NCBI GenBank assembly: GCA_950022655.1
Contig: OX465592.1
Coordinates: forward strand, 4,485,544-4,549,543
Direction of reading: 5' to 3'
Length of the DNA: 64,000 nt
Origin: Alentia gelatinosa
Lineage: Eukaryota > Annelida > Polychaeta > Phyllodocida > Polynoidae
A program made the position numbers and the translations under genes. The notes below the pieces were generated by a model, which searched no databases, was not told where the DNA came from, and saw nothing but the letters and a program-made list of their open reading frames with translations. This document shows, one piece after another, positions 33,735-44,642 of this stretch; positions within the stretch are counted from its first letter, which is position 1; each line of letters starts with the position of its first letter.

Positions 33735-34345
33735 CAGCTAGTCACCTAAACTCTTCAAACAAAGCTTTCAAAGTATTACCAGTCTGCAAAGCACACCAAA
33801 TCACATCAGGATAAACAAATACAAACAAGCTGTCGAGTATAAAGCGGCCAAACAATGGAATGAACTGCCCGCTAACGTAAGAAAGATAGATGATGAAAAA
33901 CAGTTCAACTCGATGATTAAAAACAAACTTAGAACAAAAATTATAGATTATTAAATAGTTGTAATATTCACAAACGACCATTAGATTAGCAGTAGGAATC
34001 GGCATGTTAAATCAGTCTCCCGATAACTGGCCTGGCAGCATCTGTCGCTGCCCGGCAACTTGATTGACTCTGTCCGGATTACTTTATTGATAAGAGTGTA
34101 ATTTTTTTATAACCAGCTTGCATGTGCAAATGTTTGACTCAATGTGTACTCCACGCCTATGATTGATTATGTGTGTAACTATGTAACTAGTTAAGATACA
34201 AGCGAACCGCAAAGCCATGTAAGCCCAATCCTTGGGCAATATTTGCGGCATGAATACATACGCTGGAGCCGCTGGTAGATAGGGACCACTGATTTTCCCT
34301 AAGCGTATCCTCAAGGTTAAATAAAAATCTTTAAAAAAAGCCTTA
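33735..34345 (+). pseudogene. LINE 3' fragment (RT C-terminal ORF piece plus 3' UTR)
   Basis: A + frame at about 33760-33955 reads ...EYKAAKQWNELPANVRKIDD... and ends IIDY then stop. The hydrophobic/aromatic 'WNxLPxxVR' block is typical of the C-terminus of non-LTR retrotransposon ORF2 (jockey/CR1-like). The following 390 bp would be the 3' UTR, ending TAAATAAAAATCTTTAAAAA at about 34319-34338. It is 5'-truncated and lacks the catalytic RT core. Confidence 0.7.
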
Positions 34346-34971
34346 AAAAACTATCAAGCTACCTTCCTCAGGCTGGAACTGTGGGGTTTCTAAACAAGTG
34401 GCAGAGTTTTAGTGACTTTATCTGCAAGCCCCCTCAGAAACGGTTTTTTGGTGGCCACCCATGAAAACTCAAACTTTAGGAAATTCACAACCGAAACTAT
34501 ATAAACATCACATAGTCATCACAATACTGATTAATATGCATTTTAAATCACATTTCTACTCCTATTAACTGCTGAGATATGAACATCCTACACGAACCAA
34601 TCCTGTGGTCTGTAGTGTTGGCTGGGTTCCGCCTGTGTACGCCGCTGGCTTCTGACATCTCCGCCGAGCCGCCTAGCGGATACCCCGGGAACCAGCGTAG
34701 CCTGTAGTGCGGCCACCATTCACCAGACGGCGTGTTCACGGCTCAAGCTGGAAAGAGACTACACTGGCCGCCAGAGCTACACTACTATCCATTTTCTTAT
34801 TTCCTTTCCTGTATACTATTTCAAAATATATTGAACGTAAATATTGGTATTTTTGTCAATTTGTTGGCAATGGATATTTCATATTAAGTATATCTGCTTT
34901 TATAGTATACATAGAACAAAATTAAGTTCACATGAGCAGGACAACTCGACGAAGTTGCTAGTTACCTACTA
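34346..34971. other. Spacer, no gene seen
   Basis: No supported exon. Short CpG-rich stretch at 34620-34720. Confidence 0.35.
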
Positions 34972-35040
34972 CAGTAAAACCCCTCTTAATGGGACACCCT
35001 CCGTTCCGGGCCAAGTGTCCCCTTAAGCGGGGTTTTCAGT
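34972..35040. mobile_element. Short pogo/Tigger-like MITE
   Basis: TACAGTAAAACCCCTCTTAA at the left and AAGCGGGGTTTTCAGT at the right are inverted, with the same GGGACACCCTCCGTTCCGG interior as the element at 10305. About 70 bp. Confidence 0.65.
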
Positions 35041-35559
35041 CTGTTAATGGTTATACAATAGAGAATACAGGTCTACATAAATGAAGGAAACGATGGTTAT
35101 TAGGTTAAAATGTTTATCAATAACACATAATTAAGTAAATAAATATAAATTATATAATATAAATGAATATAAATATACAAAAAAAAATTTAAAAATTAGA
35201 GGTTAAAAGAGCATTCCCGAGCCGGCCCGGGCGGCCAGAGTGTGCTTTTTCATGGTAATAACCACATCTCTAGCAGCTCTGGGCGGGCTACAGTGAGTGG
35301 ATATTAGTACCAGTGATTTTCGCGCCTGCTGAAGGTGCCAGGTAAGAGGCCCGCTTACAGGTTAGCTGTGGGCGACGCAGGGAGGGCTGGGGGCTTTGAA
35401 GGTGCGGTATTCAGTGAGCCGTTGCGGCTCTGGGCGGCTCACGATGAGTCCTTTTAGGGCTGATGATTTCTCTCAGAAGTTACTGGGGTGGGGGCGGGGG
35501 GGGGGGGGATGGGATGGGGGCATTGTCTGGGGGTATGAGAAGGAGCGAATTTCACAAGG
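35041..35559. other. Spacer with AT-rich block and short G run
   Basis: No gene seen. A G-run of about 10-12 lies at 35497-35508. Confidence 0.35.
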
Positions 35560-36385
35560 AAGGTAAATATGTTATCACAAATTAAAAAGTACATCACCAC
35601 CGAGCAAGCTATCCAAATATATAAAACAAAAGTCCTACCCTTCCTAGAATACGGCGACATCTTCATGCACTCGTGTAATAAGCAACTCTTAGCAAGGTTA
35701 CAAAGAATACAGAACAAAGCGCTGAAAATCTGCATGAATGTGAACATTCGAACTAACACCAACGAAACCCACTCCGTATGTAAGCTAAATAAATTAGAAG
35801 AGAGAAGAGAAGCCCACATACTAAATCAGAGCTATAAGAGAAGTTTACAGCCAATATATATAGACGATAGGACGAGAAAGACAAGAGCAGGTGACACAAA
35901 AGTATTGCATGAGGAGAGAATAAACATTGAAGCTTATAGAAGGAGCATAAAATGCAAAACAGCAAGGGCGTGGAACACATTGCCCCCTGAAACAAAATCC
36001 ATCAACTCATACAATGACTTTAAATCATTTACCAAGAGAAACCTAACTGCCAGTAGAAAAGCCTACTAAATTGTCAGAAGGAACATACTGCTGATATACT
36101 GAAAGAAGTAAGTCGATACTGATGGTACCAATGTGACTCCCACGGCCTGCCTGGTCCGACAAAGTAACTTATCAAAAACGTAAGCACATCTCTCATTGTA
36201 ATTATCATTAAATCACCTCATTGTACATGTATCCATTTATCATTGTACATACCATCAATATTAGTTAAACAAATAGCGAATGGAACAAAAACACCCTGCT
36301 GGCCCTGGAGCCTACTGAAAATAGGGCCTTTTGACCCTTGTACATCCCTCCAGAATAAACATAACTTAAAAAAAAAAAAAAAAAG
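35560..36385 (+). pseudogene. 5'-truncated LINE copy with poly(A)
   Basis: An uninterrupted 166-residue ORF (35569-36069) matches the C-terminal domain of a non-LTR retrotransposon reverse transcriptase: MLSQIKKYITTEQAIQIYKT, VLPFLEYGDI, LLARLQRIQNKALKIC and ARAWNTLPPE. These follow the order seen after the RT thumb in jockey/CR1/I-type elements. The catalytic palm is absent, so the copy is 5'-truncated, the usual outcome of target-primed reverse transcription. A 3' UTR of about 300 bp follows and ends in A17 at 36368-36384. The ORF has no stop or frameshift, so this is the youngest of the three LINE pieces. The Met at 35569 is just an internal codon of ORF2. Confidence 0.88.
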
Positions 36386-36661
36386 TCTCGCTGTTGGCAA
36401 CAGTGGCAGCAAAGCGGCAGTTTGCGTTTCATTAGAAGGTGGAGTCAAGCGAGAACGGCACTTGGGACACGAGCGGCACCAACAGTGGCAGAACCCGTTT
36501 CATCAGTCAAGTGGCTCTCGCTGTTACTGCCACTGTGGCGCCACTGTAAGCGAGATGGTCGACCCTCTCGTTGGTTACATATATAGAAGGTTCTCACACA
36601 CTTTCCGTAGGAATTAAGCGATGAAACTTTAACATGAGTAAGGTATACATATAACCTATAA
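36386..36661. other. Spacer after LINE tail
   Basis: No gene seen. Contains short dyads (GCTGTTGGCAACAGTGGCAG and a GCCACTGTGGCG motif). Confidence 0.35.
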
Positions 36662-37264
36662 TCGTACCAAATATGAAGAGAATCGGCCGCAGCGTTACGA
36701 AGATATCGGCGTTTGAATTTTGTTATGCTCTGGTGGCCAGTGTCAAGCACTTCCCGTCGGCCTAAATATCTAAATATTATTGAAGGATAATTGCTGTATG
36801 AAGTACAAAGAATTATTAAATGGTAAAGGTTATTAAATGGGCACCCGTTTTCCCTAAATATGTGTGGTTTTGAGGAGATAGAGGCAGTTGCTCACCGAAT
36901 GGGTAGTGGCAGACGTATCCGCGTTCCTCTCTACACTCAGCGTCCCAACCCACTCCACCTTTCGTACCAAATATGAAGAGAATCGGCCGCAGCGTTACGA
37001 AGATATCGGCGTTTGAATTTTGTTATGCTCTGGTGGCCAGTGTCAAGCACTTCCCGTCGGCCTAAATATCTAAATATTATTGAAGGATAATTGCTGTATG
37101 AAGTACAAAGAATTATTAAATGGTAAAGGTTATTAAATGGGCACCCGTTTTCCCTAAATATGTGTGGTTTTGAGGAGATAGAGGCAGTTGCTCACCGAAT
37201 GGGTAGTGGCAGACGTATCCGCGTTCCTCTCTACACTCAGCGTCCCAACCCACTCCACCTTTCG
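36662..37264. repeat. Perfect 300-bp tandem duplication
   Basis: Positions 36662-36964 are identical, base for base as far as I can read, to 36962-37264. The right end of each copy (CCCAACCCACTCCACCTTTC) is the start of the 144-bp array unit that follows. Perfect identity in neutral DNA means very recent duplication or an assembly duplication. Confidence 0.95.
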
Positions 37265-37559
37265 GCGACGGGTTGCTCATGGGTGGGGAAAAGGGATGGA
37301 CTGTTGTGGCCATCCTAACAAAACCCCAAGATGGCAGGAGTGACCACCCTTCTGTATCTCTCTGACAGCTATCGACATTACCCATGTACTAGACTTGCTC
37401 AAGTCTTTGATTATGAACATAAATTCAATGAATACAATAAATTACAATGTGTAAGGTTCCTCTGACTGGCTCAGGAATCAGCCAGGCCAAGGGGAGAGTA
37501 GGTGGAGGGGTAAGGAGGGCGTGCGGTGGCGGTAGGCAGCAGTAGGAGTAGGACAAGGG

Positions 37560-38060
37560 ACGGAGGCTAGTCTACCCATGTACCAACCCACTCCACCTTT
37601 CGGCGACGGGTTGCTGATGGGTGGGGAAAAGGGATGGTGCATTGTGGCCATCCTAACAAATCCCCAAGATGGCAGGACTGACTACCGTTTGGTATCTATC
37701 CAACAGCTATCGACATTACCCATGTACCAACCCACTCCACCTTTCGGCGACGGGTTGCTGATGGGTGGGGAAAAGGGATGGTGTGTTGTGGCCATCCTAA
37801 CAAATCCCCAAGATGGCAGGACTGACCACCGTTCGGCATCTATCTGACAGCTATCGACATTACCCATGTACCAACCCACTCCACCTTTCGGCGACGGGTT
37901 GCTGATGGGTGGGGAAAAGGGATGGTGCGTTGTGGCCATCCTAACAAATCCCCAAGATGGCAGGACTGACCACCGTTCGGCATCTATCTGACAGCTATCG
38001 ACATTACCCATGTAACAACCCGCTCCACCTTTCGGCGACGGGTTGCTTATGGGTGAGAAG
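37560..38060. repeat. 144-bp minisatellite, about 3.4 copies
   Basis: Units start TACCAACCCACTCCACCTTT at 37581, 37725, 37869 and 38013. A more diverged copy is at 37248-37390. The array ends exactly against the - strand LINE ORF at 38060, so the unit may derive from that LINE's 3' UTR. 144 is a multiple of three, giving false ORFs. Confidence 0.93.
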
Positions 38061-38840
38061 GTCAACTGGGAGGGTGTTCCATAATTGACAGCCTCTGTAA
38101 CCTGGAGATCTTTTATAGAATTCAGACTTTGGTCGTCTCAAATTGAACAGCAGTTTATTAGGAGACCTTAACACTGGCCCTTCATCGTCCATCCCGTTCT
38201 CGTCTGGGAGCTCCAAAGTACCGAACTCATTGAAGTATACCCTTCTCATATAAGTGAGCATTAACTCGTTATGTCTACGCTCAAGAGCAGCTGTTTTTGT
38301 TTTTTCATGAAGCTGTTTGACAATGTTCACCAGGGCGTGACCCCCGAGGACGATACGCAGGCCCTGGTTCTGGAGCCGCTGGAACTTTTTTAGCCCAAAT
38401 CTTATTTGCCCCTTCAACAATTAAACAGGCATAATCAAATAATGGCAAAATTGCTTGCTTATGAAGGACCTCATATACCCCACTATACACTATAATCACT
38501 TGAAAAAGGCTGCTATAAAGCCGAAACGTTGTGAAACCTGCTGTTCTAAATAAAGCCATCACTAAAACCGACTACAGACTGCTGTCGAGTTGTGCTTGTT
38601 TAAAGATTTTATGATTTTATTATATACTTTAAGTGCTACATTCTTTGACATACAATGGCGATTTCTTTGTAATATAGATAATTTATGCGAAACTTTCTTG
38701 ATTACATTTCTAGTGTTTTTCTAGTGACATAACTGTGTCTAGGTGTACACCAAGGTATAAATAAGAGTTCACCTGATCTATCTCTGTTAGATTTATATAC
38801 AGCTCTATATTATCATTTAAGAAGTTGGAAAAAATTCCTT
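38050..38840 (-). pseudogene. LINE reverse-transcriptase C-terminal region, interrupted
   Basis: Read on the - strand: ...SYLYLGVHLDTVMSLEKH (about 38780-38710; the 'YLGV.LD....L..H' motif of LINE RT), then after a frameshift NVIKKVSHKLSILQRNRHCM and VALKVYNKIIKS (about 38704-38610). There follows an insert (about 38450-38605), then AILPLFDYACLIVEGANK (about 38456-38403), and FQRLQNQGLRIV (about 38385-38350) to LLFNLRRPKSEFYKR and GCQLWNTLPVDL (about 38065). Domain order is right for a jockey/CR1-like ORF2 C-terminus. At least two frame breaks plus an insertion show it is dead. Confidence 0.8.
38455..38605 (+). mobile_element. Insert in the LINE with a hammerhead-like hairpin; possible Penelope-like remnant
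   Basis: Inside the LINE ORF the + strand reads CTTGAAAAAGGCTGCTATAA followed by AGCCGAAACGTTGTGAAAC: a GGCT/AGCC stem then CGAAAC. This is the arrangement of stem II and the GAAAC core of hammerhead ribozymes, which occur in terminal repeats of Penelope-like elements. The first core (CUGANGA) is not intact here. Short repeats of GCTTG flank the insert (about 38452 and 38597). The assignment is tentative. Confidence 0.4.
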
Positions 38841-40074
38841 CAGTAGGAAAATCGGGCCCCCGATTTTTCGCCGATTTTCCGAGAAAAAATTCTCCTAGCA
38901 TAGCAACCAAGACGCCTACTAAGGGGTGCATTCTGCTTACCCAATAGAATTGGAGAAAAACAGAAGGATAGACCAATGAGATAGGACGGCGGGAATCCGG
39001 AGAAGCCGACCTCGGAGAGAGAAAAACAATCAGGAACTACTCGTGGTCGCGTTCCCATACAGATCACATCTTCGTCCCATACTGTATCGTTTAAGAAGTT
39101 ACCATTTTTAATCTTATCACTGGAGGAGCTGTAATGATAATAATGGAGATAATTGTGACAAAACAACGATTGACTCCTGAGTTGGCATAATTAATATTTA
39201 TTAATATGATTTCTAAATATAATAAACTGTGTCGAAGTATACGAGGCACACAGCGCTAGCGACTGCTGATGTATCCGGACGACTAGGAAAAATATTCGCG
39301 CTATATAAATATGATAAACTATCGCCACAAGAAAAAAGAGAAATTGTATCTGGCCACTCGAATGAGAGACCAGATGAAAAGTGGCACCTAACTGGCACCG
39401 TAGGAGGCGCCACCTGCAGCTGTCCATGAACCACGCTGACATCTGGTGTGGAGAAATGGAAATGCTCCTGTGCTCCTTATATTAATATAAACTTGTTTAG
39501 TGTTACAATTTAACGACTTTAACGCTTGGGCACTTTAATTCTCTGGTGTTCTTCTCATTACCGATACACGATCGTTACAATATGTTATTTTCTAAATGAA
39601 ATGAATTCAAACTTCAATAGACACAAAACTTGTTTTTGTGATATCTTGATATTAGAATATGATCATCCTTAGATGTTTATATTAGAATTTCATCAGTTTT
39701 TATGCATTTTTCAGTAGCTTTTTCACTGGATTAATCTATTCAGGAAAGAATGCAGTAAGACCCTCAAGACCTTGGTTCAATTCCTAGCCTGGTCTTCATA
39801 TTGCTGGTGCGAAAGGGAACAACTTGGCCAGTGGTTCCACCAGGAGTTATAACGTGTAAAATATGATAGCTGAAGATTTCCTGGACCTGAATCTGCCCGT
39901 GCACAGTATTGGTGAGAATAGGCCACCAGTTTATTCCTTGCAACACCAAATTGAACTAATCAATTATAACGATTAGGGATACCAGCTCTCAGGGATTTTC
40001 AGGAGTTTCGGTTTTTTCCTCACCTTAAGTTATTTTCAAAAATTGCACATTATAAATCGTGCATAGGCAGCCGC
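38841..40074. other. Spacer, no gene seen
   Basis: The 11-bp TTTAAGAAGTT occurs at about 38816 and 39089 and may flank an old insertion of about 270 bp within or beside the LINE. The rest is AT-rich with no supported feature. Confidence 0.35.
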
Positions 40075-40252
40075 CAGCAGGCAGTACTGCACGAGAATCT
40101 CACTCTCGTGTCCCTTCAGTCTCCATGCATAGGTCTGGTTCACTATGTCTCTGTGCAGGAGAGTCTCCAAGCCGATCCGATAAAATTCTAACGTTTTATA
40201 TGTGGTAGGTAACTAGCGACTTTGTCGATTCGGATTTGGCTACCACCTACCC

Positions 40253-40283
<31 letters not shown>

Positions 40284-40460
40284 ACACACCTTCTTCCAGT
40301 GTGCCCTGGCCCTGGCAACAACGGGATGTACTACAGACTAGCGATTCATAACTGCCGTCGTGCCCCCTAGTAGCGGGTGAACGGGAAACCATCGTAAAAT
40401 CGTTAAAAAAACAGAAGAACAGGTTTAAGTTTTCTCCAAACGAGATTATCACTTTCGTGG
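40075..40460. mobile_element. Unclassified dispersed repeat, with poly-C/(CA)n
   Basis: Opposite-strand counterpart of 19585-20040: CACGAGAATCTCACTCTCGT, then CCTTCAGTCTCCATGCATAG, and farther right CACCCGCTACTAGGGGGC read on the - strand. A C19/(CA)n tract interrupts it at 40251-40290. A partial third copy is at 40460-40565 (ATTCTAACGTTTTATATGTG). Confidence 0.5.
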
Positions 40461-40619
40461 GAATTCACTCATCAAGCATAGTTCTGATTATGTCTGTCTC
40501 TATGTGGGGTAGAAACTCCAAGCAGACCCGACGGAATTCTAACGTTTTATATGTGGTAGGTAATTAGCTCCTTCAGCGCTACAACTTACATAGCACAACC
40601 ATGGGAAATAGATCACTGA

Positions 40620-41350
40620 AACTGCCGCTGGGGCCCCATGGATAAATCAAAAAGCGGACCCCCTTAAAACTTTCCTTTTGTAATACAGAAAAAATATAGG
40701 TCGGAAATACATAATTAAAAAAGGAATACAAAAATGTTGACCCTTTGAAATACTGAAAAGAAAGTCCCCCCCCCCCCCCCCGGAAAAAATGGCCATCCAG
40801 GGAGAAACTGATACAATTTGACCCCCCCCCCCCCCCAACCAAAGAAGGTCTCCCAATGGAAGTGCCCCCCCCCCCCCCCTCCAAAGTTGGCCCTGCTTGG
40901 AGATACTTTAAAGATTTGCCCCTCCCCTGAAAAAGAAGCCAGGGCCCCCCAGGATGTACACACAAATTTAGGCCCATTATAAATAGAGTTAAAAGTTACC
41001 TACCCTCTCTTAACATTCCCCCTCACCCCAAAAAACAAGACATTAGCATTTCCTTTTCAAACCTGTCCCTCCCTTAAGAATTCTGAAAAAGTCCCCACAG
41101 TTTTTTTAATTTGACCCCCTGAAAAAGGTTGGCTTCCCATGGAGATAGATAAAAAGGAACACCCTTCCCCCCTTTAACAGCATGCTGATGCCTTTGTACA
41201 GAAATTTCAATTGTTGTGAAATGACAAAATGGAAAAAAATAAACTCCCTCCCCATAGATGCTGGGCAACCCCAACCCCCCAAGAAAATACAAAGTTAAAG
41301 TTGGACACTTCTAGGAAAATACAACCCCTCCACAACCCCACCCGCACCAA
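40620..41350. repeat. Diverged 65-75-bp repeat with recurrent poly-C runs
   Basis: Several degenerate units of a TTTGACCC(C)n..AAAATGG..GGAGA..AAA pattern, with C14-C18 runs at about 40766, 40822 and 40865. Poly-C always sits at the same place in the unit. Confidence 0.6.
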
Positions 41351-41483
41351 ATACAAAATAGTTGGGCTGCACCTAGTTTAGAGCATATCCGTCGGAGTGG
41401 TTGGAGGTTACAGTACTCTCAAAGCCCCTTAATTATTTTATTATTTTCTTTTTTATGTTTTTTGATAAGGAAGCCAGGACATG

Positions 41484-41790
41484 GGCTGACTGTCTTAGTA
41501 CGTCAAAATACTTGGTAAAATTATGGATCAGATACATCCCGATGCCGTGCCTTCGGCATCGGGATGTATCTGATCAATAATTTTACCAAGTATTTTGACG
41601 TACTAAGAGAGTCAGCCTGTTTTTGTATTATTATATACCTAAAAATGGCAAAATTTTAGCTAGTCATGTGATCGTATACCCCATACATCACAGTGTGACG
41701 TACGGCTATACATACGTCATGGGTAGCAGCGGGCAGTATGTGTGGGTCATACGGCCATAGGTATATAATAATATAGATTACACCACTACA
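41484..41790 (+). mobile_element. Bipartite palindrome-MITE, type II, near-perfect hairpin
   Basis: Palindrome 41484-41617 with near-perfect arms (GGCTGACTGTCTTAGTACGT ... ACGTACTAAGAGAGTCAGCC) and apex CGATGCCGTGCCTTCGGCATCG. Then TATTATTATATACCTAAAAA and outer end GGCCATAGGTATATAATAAT. The most intact palindrome in the window. Confidence 0.9.
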
Positions 41791-42157
41791 CAAGTCAACA
41801 ATGTCAGAAAATAGCTTTTAACTGATTGCTTACACGACAACTTCTCTGGTGGATATCCAGGAGGCTTATTAATCTTTCAGAGGACAAGGTGATGCTATCA
41901 TCGTTCTGCCCCATCACGGCATGGTTAGGGAGCAGGCATGCATGTCCATCCTCTACAAGTCATGCATCATTGATTTCTCAGCTCGCCCATGGCACTGGCG
42001 GCCCAATCACCCGGCACATCGCTATTTGGTCTCTCCTGCAGCGCATGTTGGACAATAGCAGGTAGGATGAGCCTTAAGCACCTTACAATTACCTCCAGTT
42101 GACGTATACACTGCAGTTGGCTTTCATTAGAAGAGACTTTGCTTTCCATTGAATAAT

Positions 42158-42490
42158 TATATAGAACGACCTGACCATGCTGTATATGCTACAAAATGAG
42201 ATTGGGATTTTTTTTATGGAACGAGGCCCCAGGCCGAGTTCCGTAAAAAAGACAGGTTATGCTACAAAACTCGATGGGAATAGATGTTCTAAATTTATTA
42301 TATACCCAAAATTAATCAAATCTTACAATATATTGGCATAGAAGATATGTCAGTGTGAAAGCCTACATACTGCTGATATTTCAACGTGTGCAGTATAACC
42401 GTGTACTGCACAGGGTTCAGTATATAATTTATACTGCACAGGGAGCAGCAGTACGTAAGTGTTAAATATACTGCATGGGTATATAATAAT
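42158..42490 (+). mobile_element. Bipartite palindrome-MITE, type II
   Basis: Palindrome about 42158-42290 with apex GGAACGAGGCCCCAGGCCGAG, then TTATTATATACCCAAAATTA and outer end CATGGGTATATAATAAT. Confidence 0.8.
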
Positions 42491-42570
42491 GGCATGTTTG
42501 CTTTAATAATTAATCAGTCATTGTAGTTGGCTTTCATTAGACTTCGCTCATAACCTGTTTTGTTTTGAAT

Positions 42571-42965
42571 AGTGGTATGCAGGGGCGTCAGAACATTTTA
42601 AAAGTAGGGAGTGGACTGAAAAATTGCTGACTTTTTTCTTGGTATGAAGTCAGACTTTGACATTTGCCTTTTCTACTGGATTTACTGTGAATTTACGAAA
42701 AGTCTGGGAAAATTCATAGCTAAGCCTTCATTACACGCTAAAGAGTGAGACTTTGACATTTTTCCACGGTGAATAATCAAGGCTAAGCCATTGTTGCATG
42801 CTAAAGAGTTAGATTTTTCGATGCTGAAAAGTCAAGACAGTTTTTACACTTGTGTCAGTAAAATTTGAAGCTGTTGACTTTTTTGGGCAGGCAAAAACGT
42901 GTGTGTCGGGGGGGGGGGCAGTCTCCCCCTCCCCCCTCCCTATTCTGACGCCACTGCTTGTATAG
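42571..42965. mobile_element. hAT-like MITE with CAGGGGCGTCAGAA ends
   Basis: Left CAGGGGCGTCAGAACATTTT and right TATTCTGACGCCACTG are inverted. The end CAGKGGCGTC resembles hAT terminal repeats. The 8 bp on each side (gtggtatg / cttgtata) match only partly, so any target duplication has decayed. Confidence 0.65.
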
Positions 42966-44397
42966 GTTCTAAACTTTGGTTTAATGGGTCTAATAGTTAA
43001 TTAATCAGTCATTGTTGCATACTGTTATTTGTACATTAATCAACCTAACGTAGATAAAATGGTGGACTTACATGTGTAGGAACACAAGGTCGGAGACTAG
43101 TTCATTAAACGCTGCAAAGATCACTACCACTCACTGAGTGATTTCTACATTGAGCTGTAACACAGTACCATATAAAAATATGAGATGTGAGATTAGAAAC
43201 AAATGTTTTCCATGTAACGGATGGGACAAATTCTATGAGATTTTTTTCCGCATCCAAAGCGGTTGAATTTCACATTGTTCTGCATTTCTTCTAAGAAGAA
43301 TCTTAAACCTGATATACCTCTCATCCCATGATGATGCAATTTCACACACTGCACGAAAACCACTTTCATTCATACACCATCGCGGAAGTGCATGTATTGG
43401 CTGAATATTGACTTGTTTTCATATATATCTATATATATACGCCCAGGCCTTATATACGGACGCGTCTTGGCTGTACTTCACACCCAGCGTAGATGAGAGG
43501 AAATATCCTCTCCCCCACCGCCTCCCGCCCGTTTGTGTTGATAGAAGTACAGGTGTCCTCAGTAGGAAGCCCTCCCCCCGCCCCCCTCCCCCACCTCCCC
43601 CCGCCCGCTCTCAGTGAAGCCCTCTTCACTGGATGCTTATATACACCTACAGATGAGGTGTATACACACGGGGGATTGGACAACCTTGTATACGCAAAAT
43701 GCCTACTTATATACGCCGGGCGCATCCATATGTAAAATAATGATGTTTGTGCAGTGACATTCATTGACTGAGGGGTTAGTTCAGAGGTTGAATGGAGATA
43801 GAATTTTAAGTAACAAAATGGCATTTTAAATGAATCCCCGTATATAATAATAAAGAGACATAGTGAGTGTGACTGAATTCCATCTGTTCATCGATATTCT
43901 CGTCAGAAATACCCTCAGAGTTTGAACAACAAGAAGGAGAGAGAGTGAATGTACCTGAATTCTATCAGTTTCTTCTCCTATTTCTTGTCTGATAAATTAT
44001 ATGTATTTGAGATGTTACTCACACATATATTTGTGTAAAACAAGTGAAACACTCTCAATGTCACTCTACAGTATGCAGGGCGCTGTTGAATAAAGTTCAT
44101 TCGTTTCTGGTGCTGGTGCTGAACGATACGATAACTCCAACGAAAAACAACATCCCGGACGATGTTTTCCATTCAGTGTTGTTTGATAAAACAGAAGATA
44201 TTTTCTAAACGAACGTATTTGTATGCAACACCTTGTAAGACCTTCAGGTTACTCTTTATGTCAAAACTTCTTATGCTTAGGACACATTATTTTATACAAC
44301 ACTATGGCCCCAAAGACGATTCTAAGATATCTTTTTTGTCGTTCATAGTTTATTCAACAGGCCCCAGTCTCCTACATCCTACACAAGGTGAGCTACC
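42966..44397. other. Upstream flank of the Tctex1-domain gene
   Basis: No separate gene seen. At 43495-43615 a C-rich block (CCCTCCCCCCGCCCCCCTCC) is the only GC-rich segment. The promoter could lie anywhere here and I cannot place it. Confidence 0.35.
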
Positions 44398-44642
44398 ATG
44401 TCTGACGTCACACGATGGACTACGTCAGACGCTGTCACCAAGAGTGACGTCAGCAAAAACACCAAGAGTGACGTCAGCAAAAACACCAAGTCTGACGTCA
44501 CCAAAACCACCAAGTCTGACGTCAGCAGGCCTGGTTTGTCGACCTTCTCGCAGGTGGCGCGTCGAATGCTGCCGTCTAAAGGCGCGCTCAGTCAGAAAGG
44601 AAAGGTGCCGCTCAGTCTGTGGAGAGGACAGTTTGGGAGGAG
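44398..44642 (+). CDS. DYNLT4-like: Tctex1-domain gene, exon 1
   Basis: 81 codons plus 2 bases. Starts MSDVTRWTTSD; contains three to four tandem 24-bp units (AAGAGTGACGTCAGCAAAAA plus CACC), each carrying a cAMP-response palindrome TGACGTCA within coding sequence. Ends WRGQFGR; the split codon AG/G restores Arg with exon 2. The octapeptide repeat is low complexity and likely disordered. Confidence 0.8.

Noticed and set aside
38840..39166. 108-aa ORF on the - strand next to the LINE
   Set aside because: No reverse-transcriptase motif; may be an inserted element between two TTTAAGAAGTT copies.
43450..43824. ORFs on both strands over the C-rich block upstream of the Tctex1 gene
   Set aside because: Low-complexity proline/glycine translations with no splice support.
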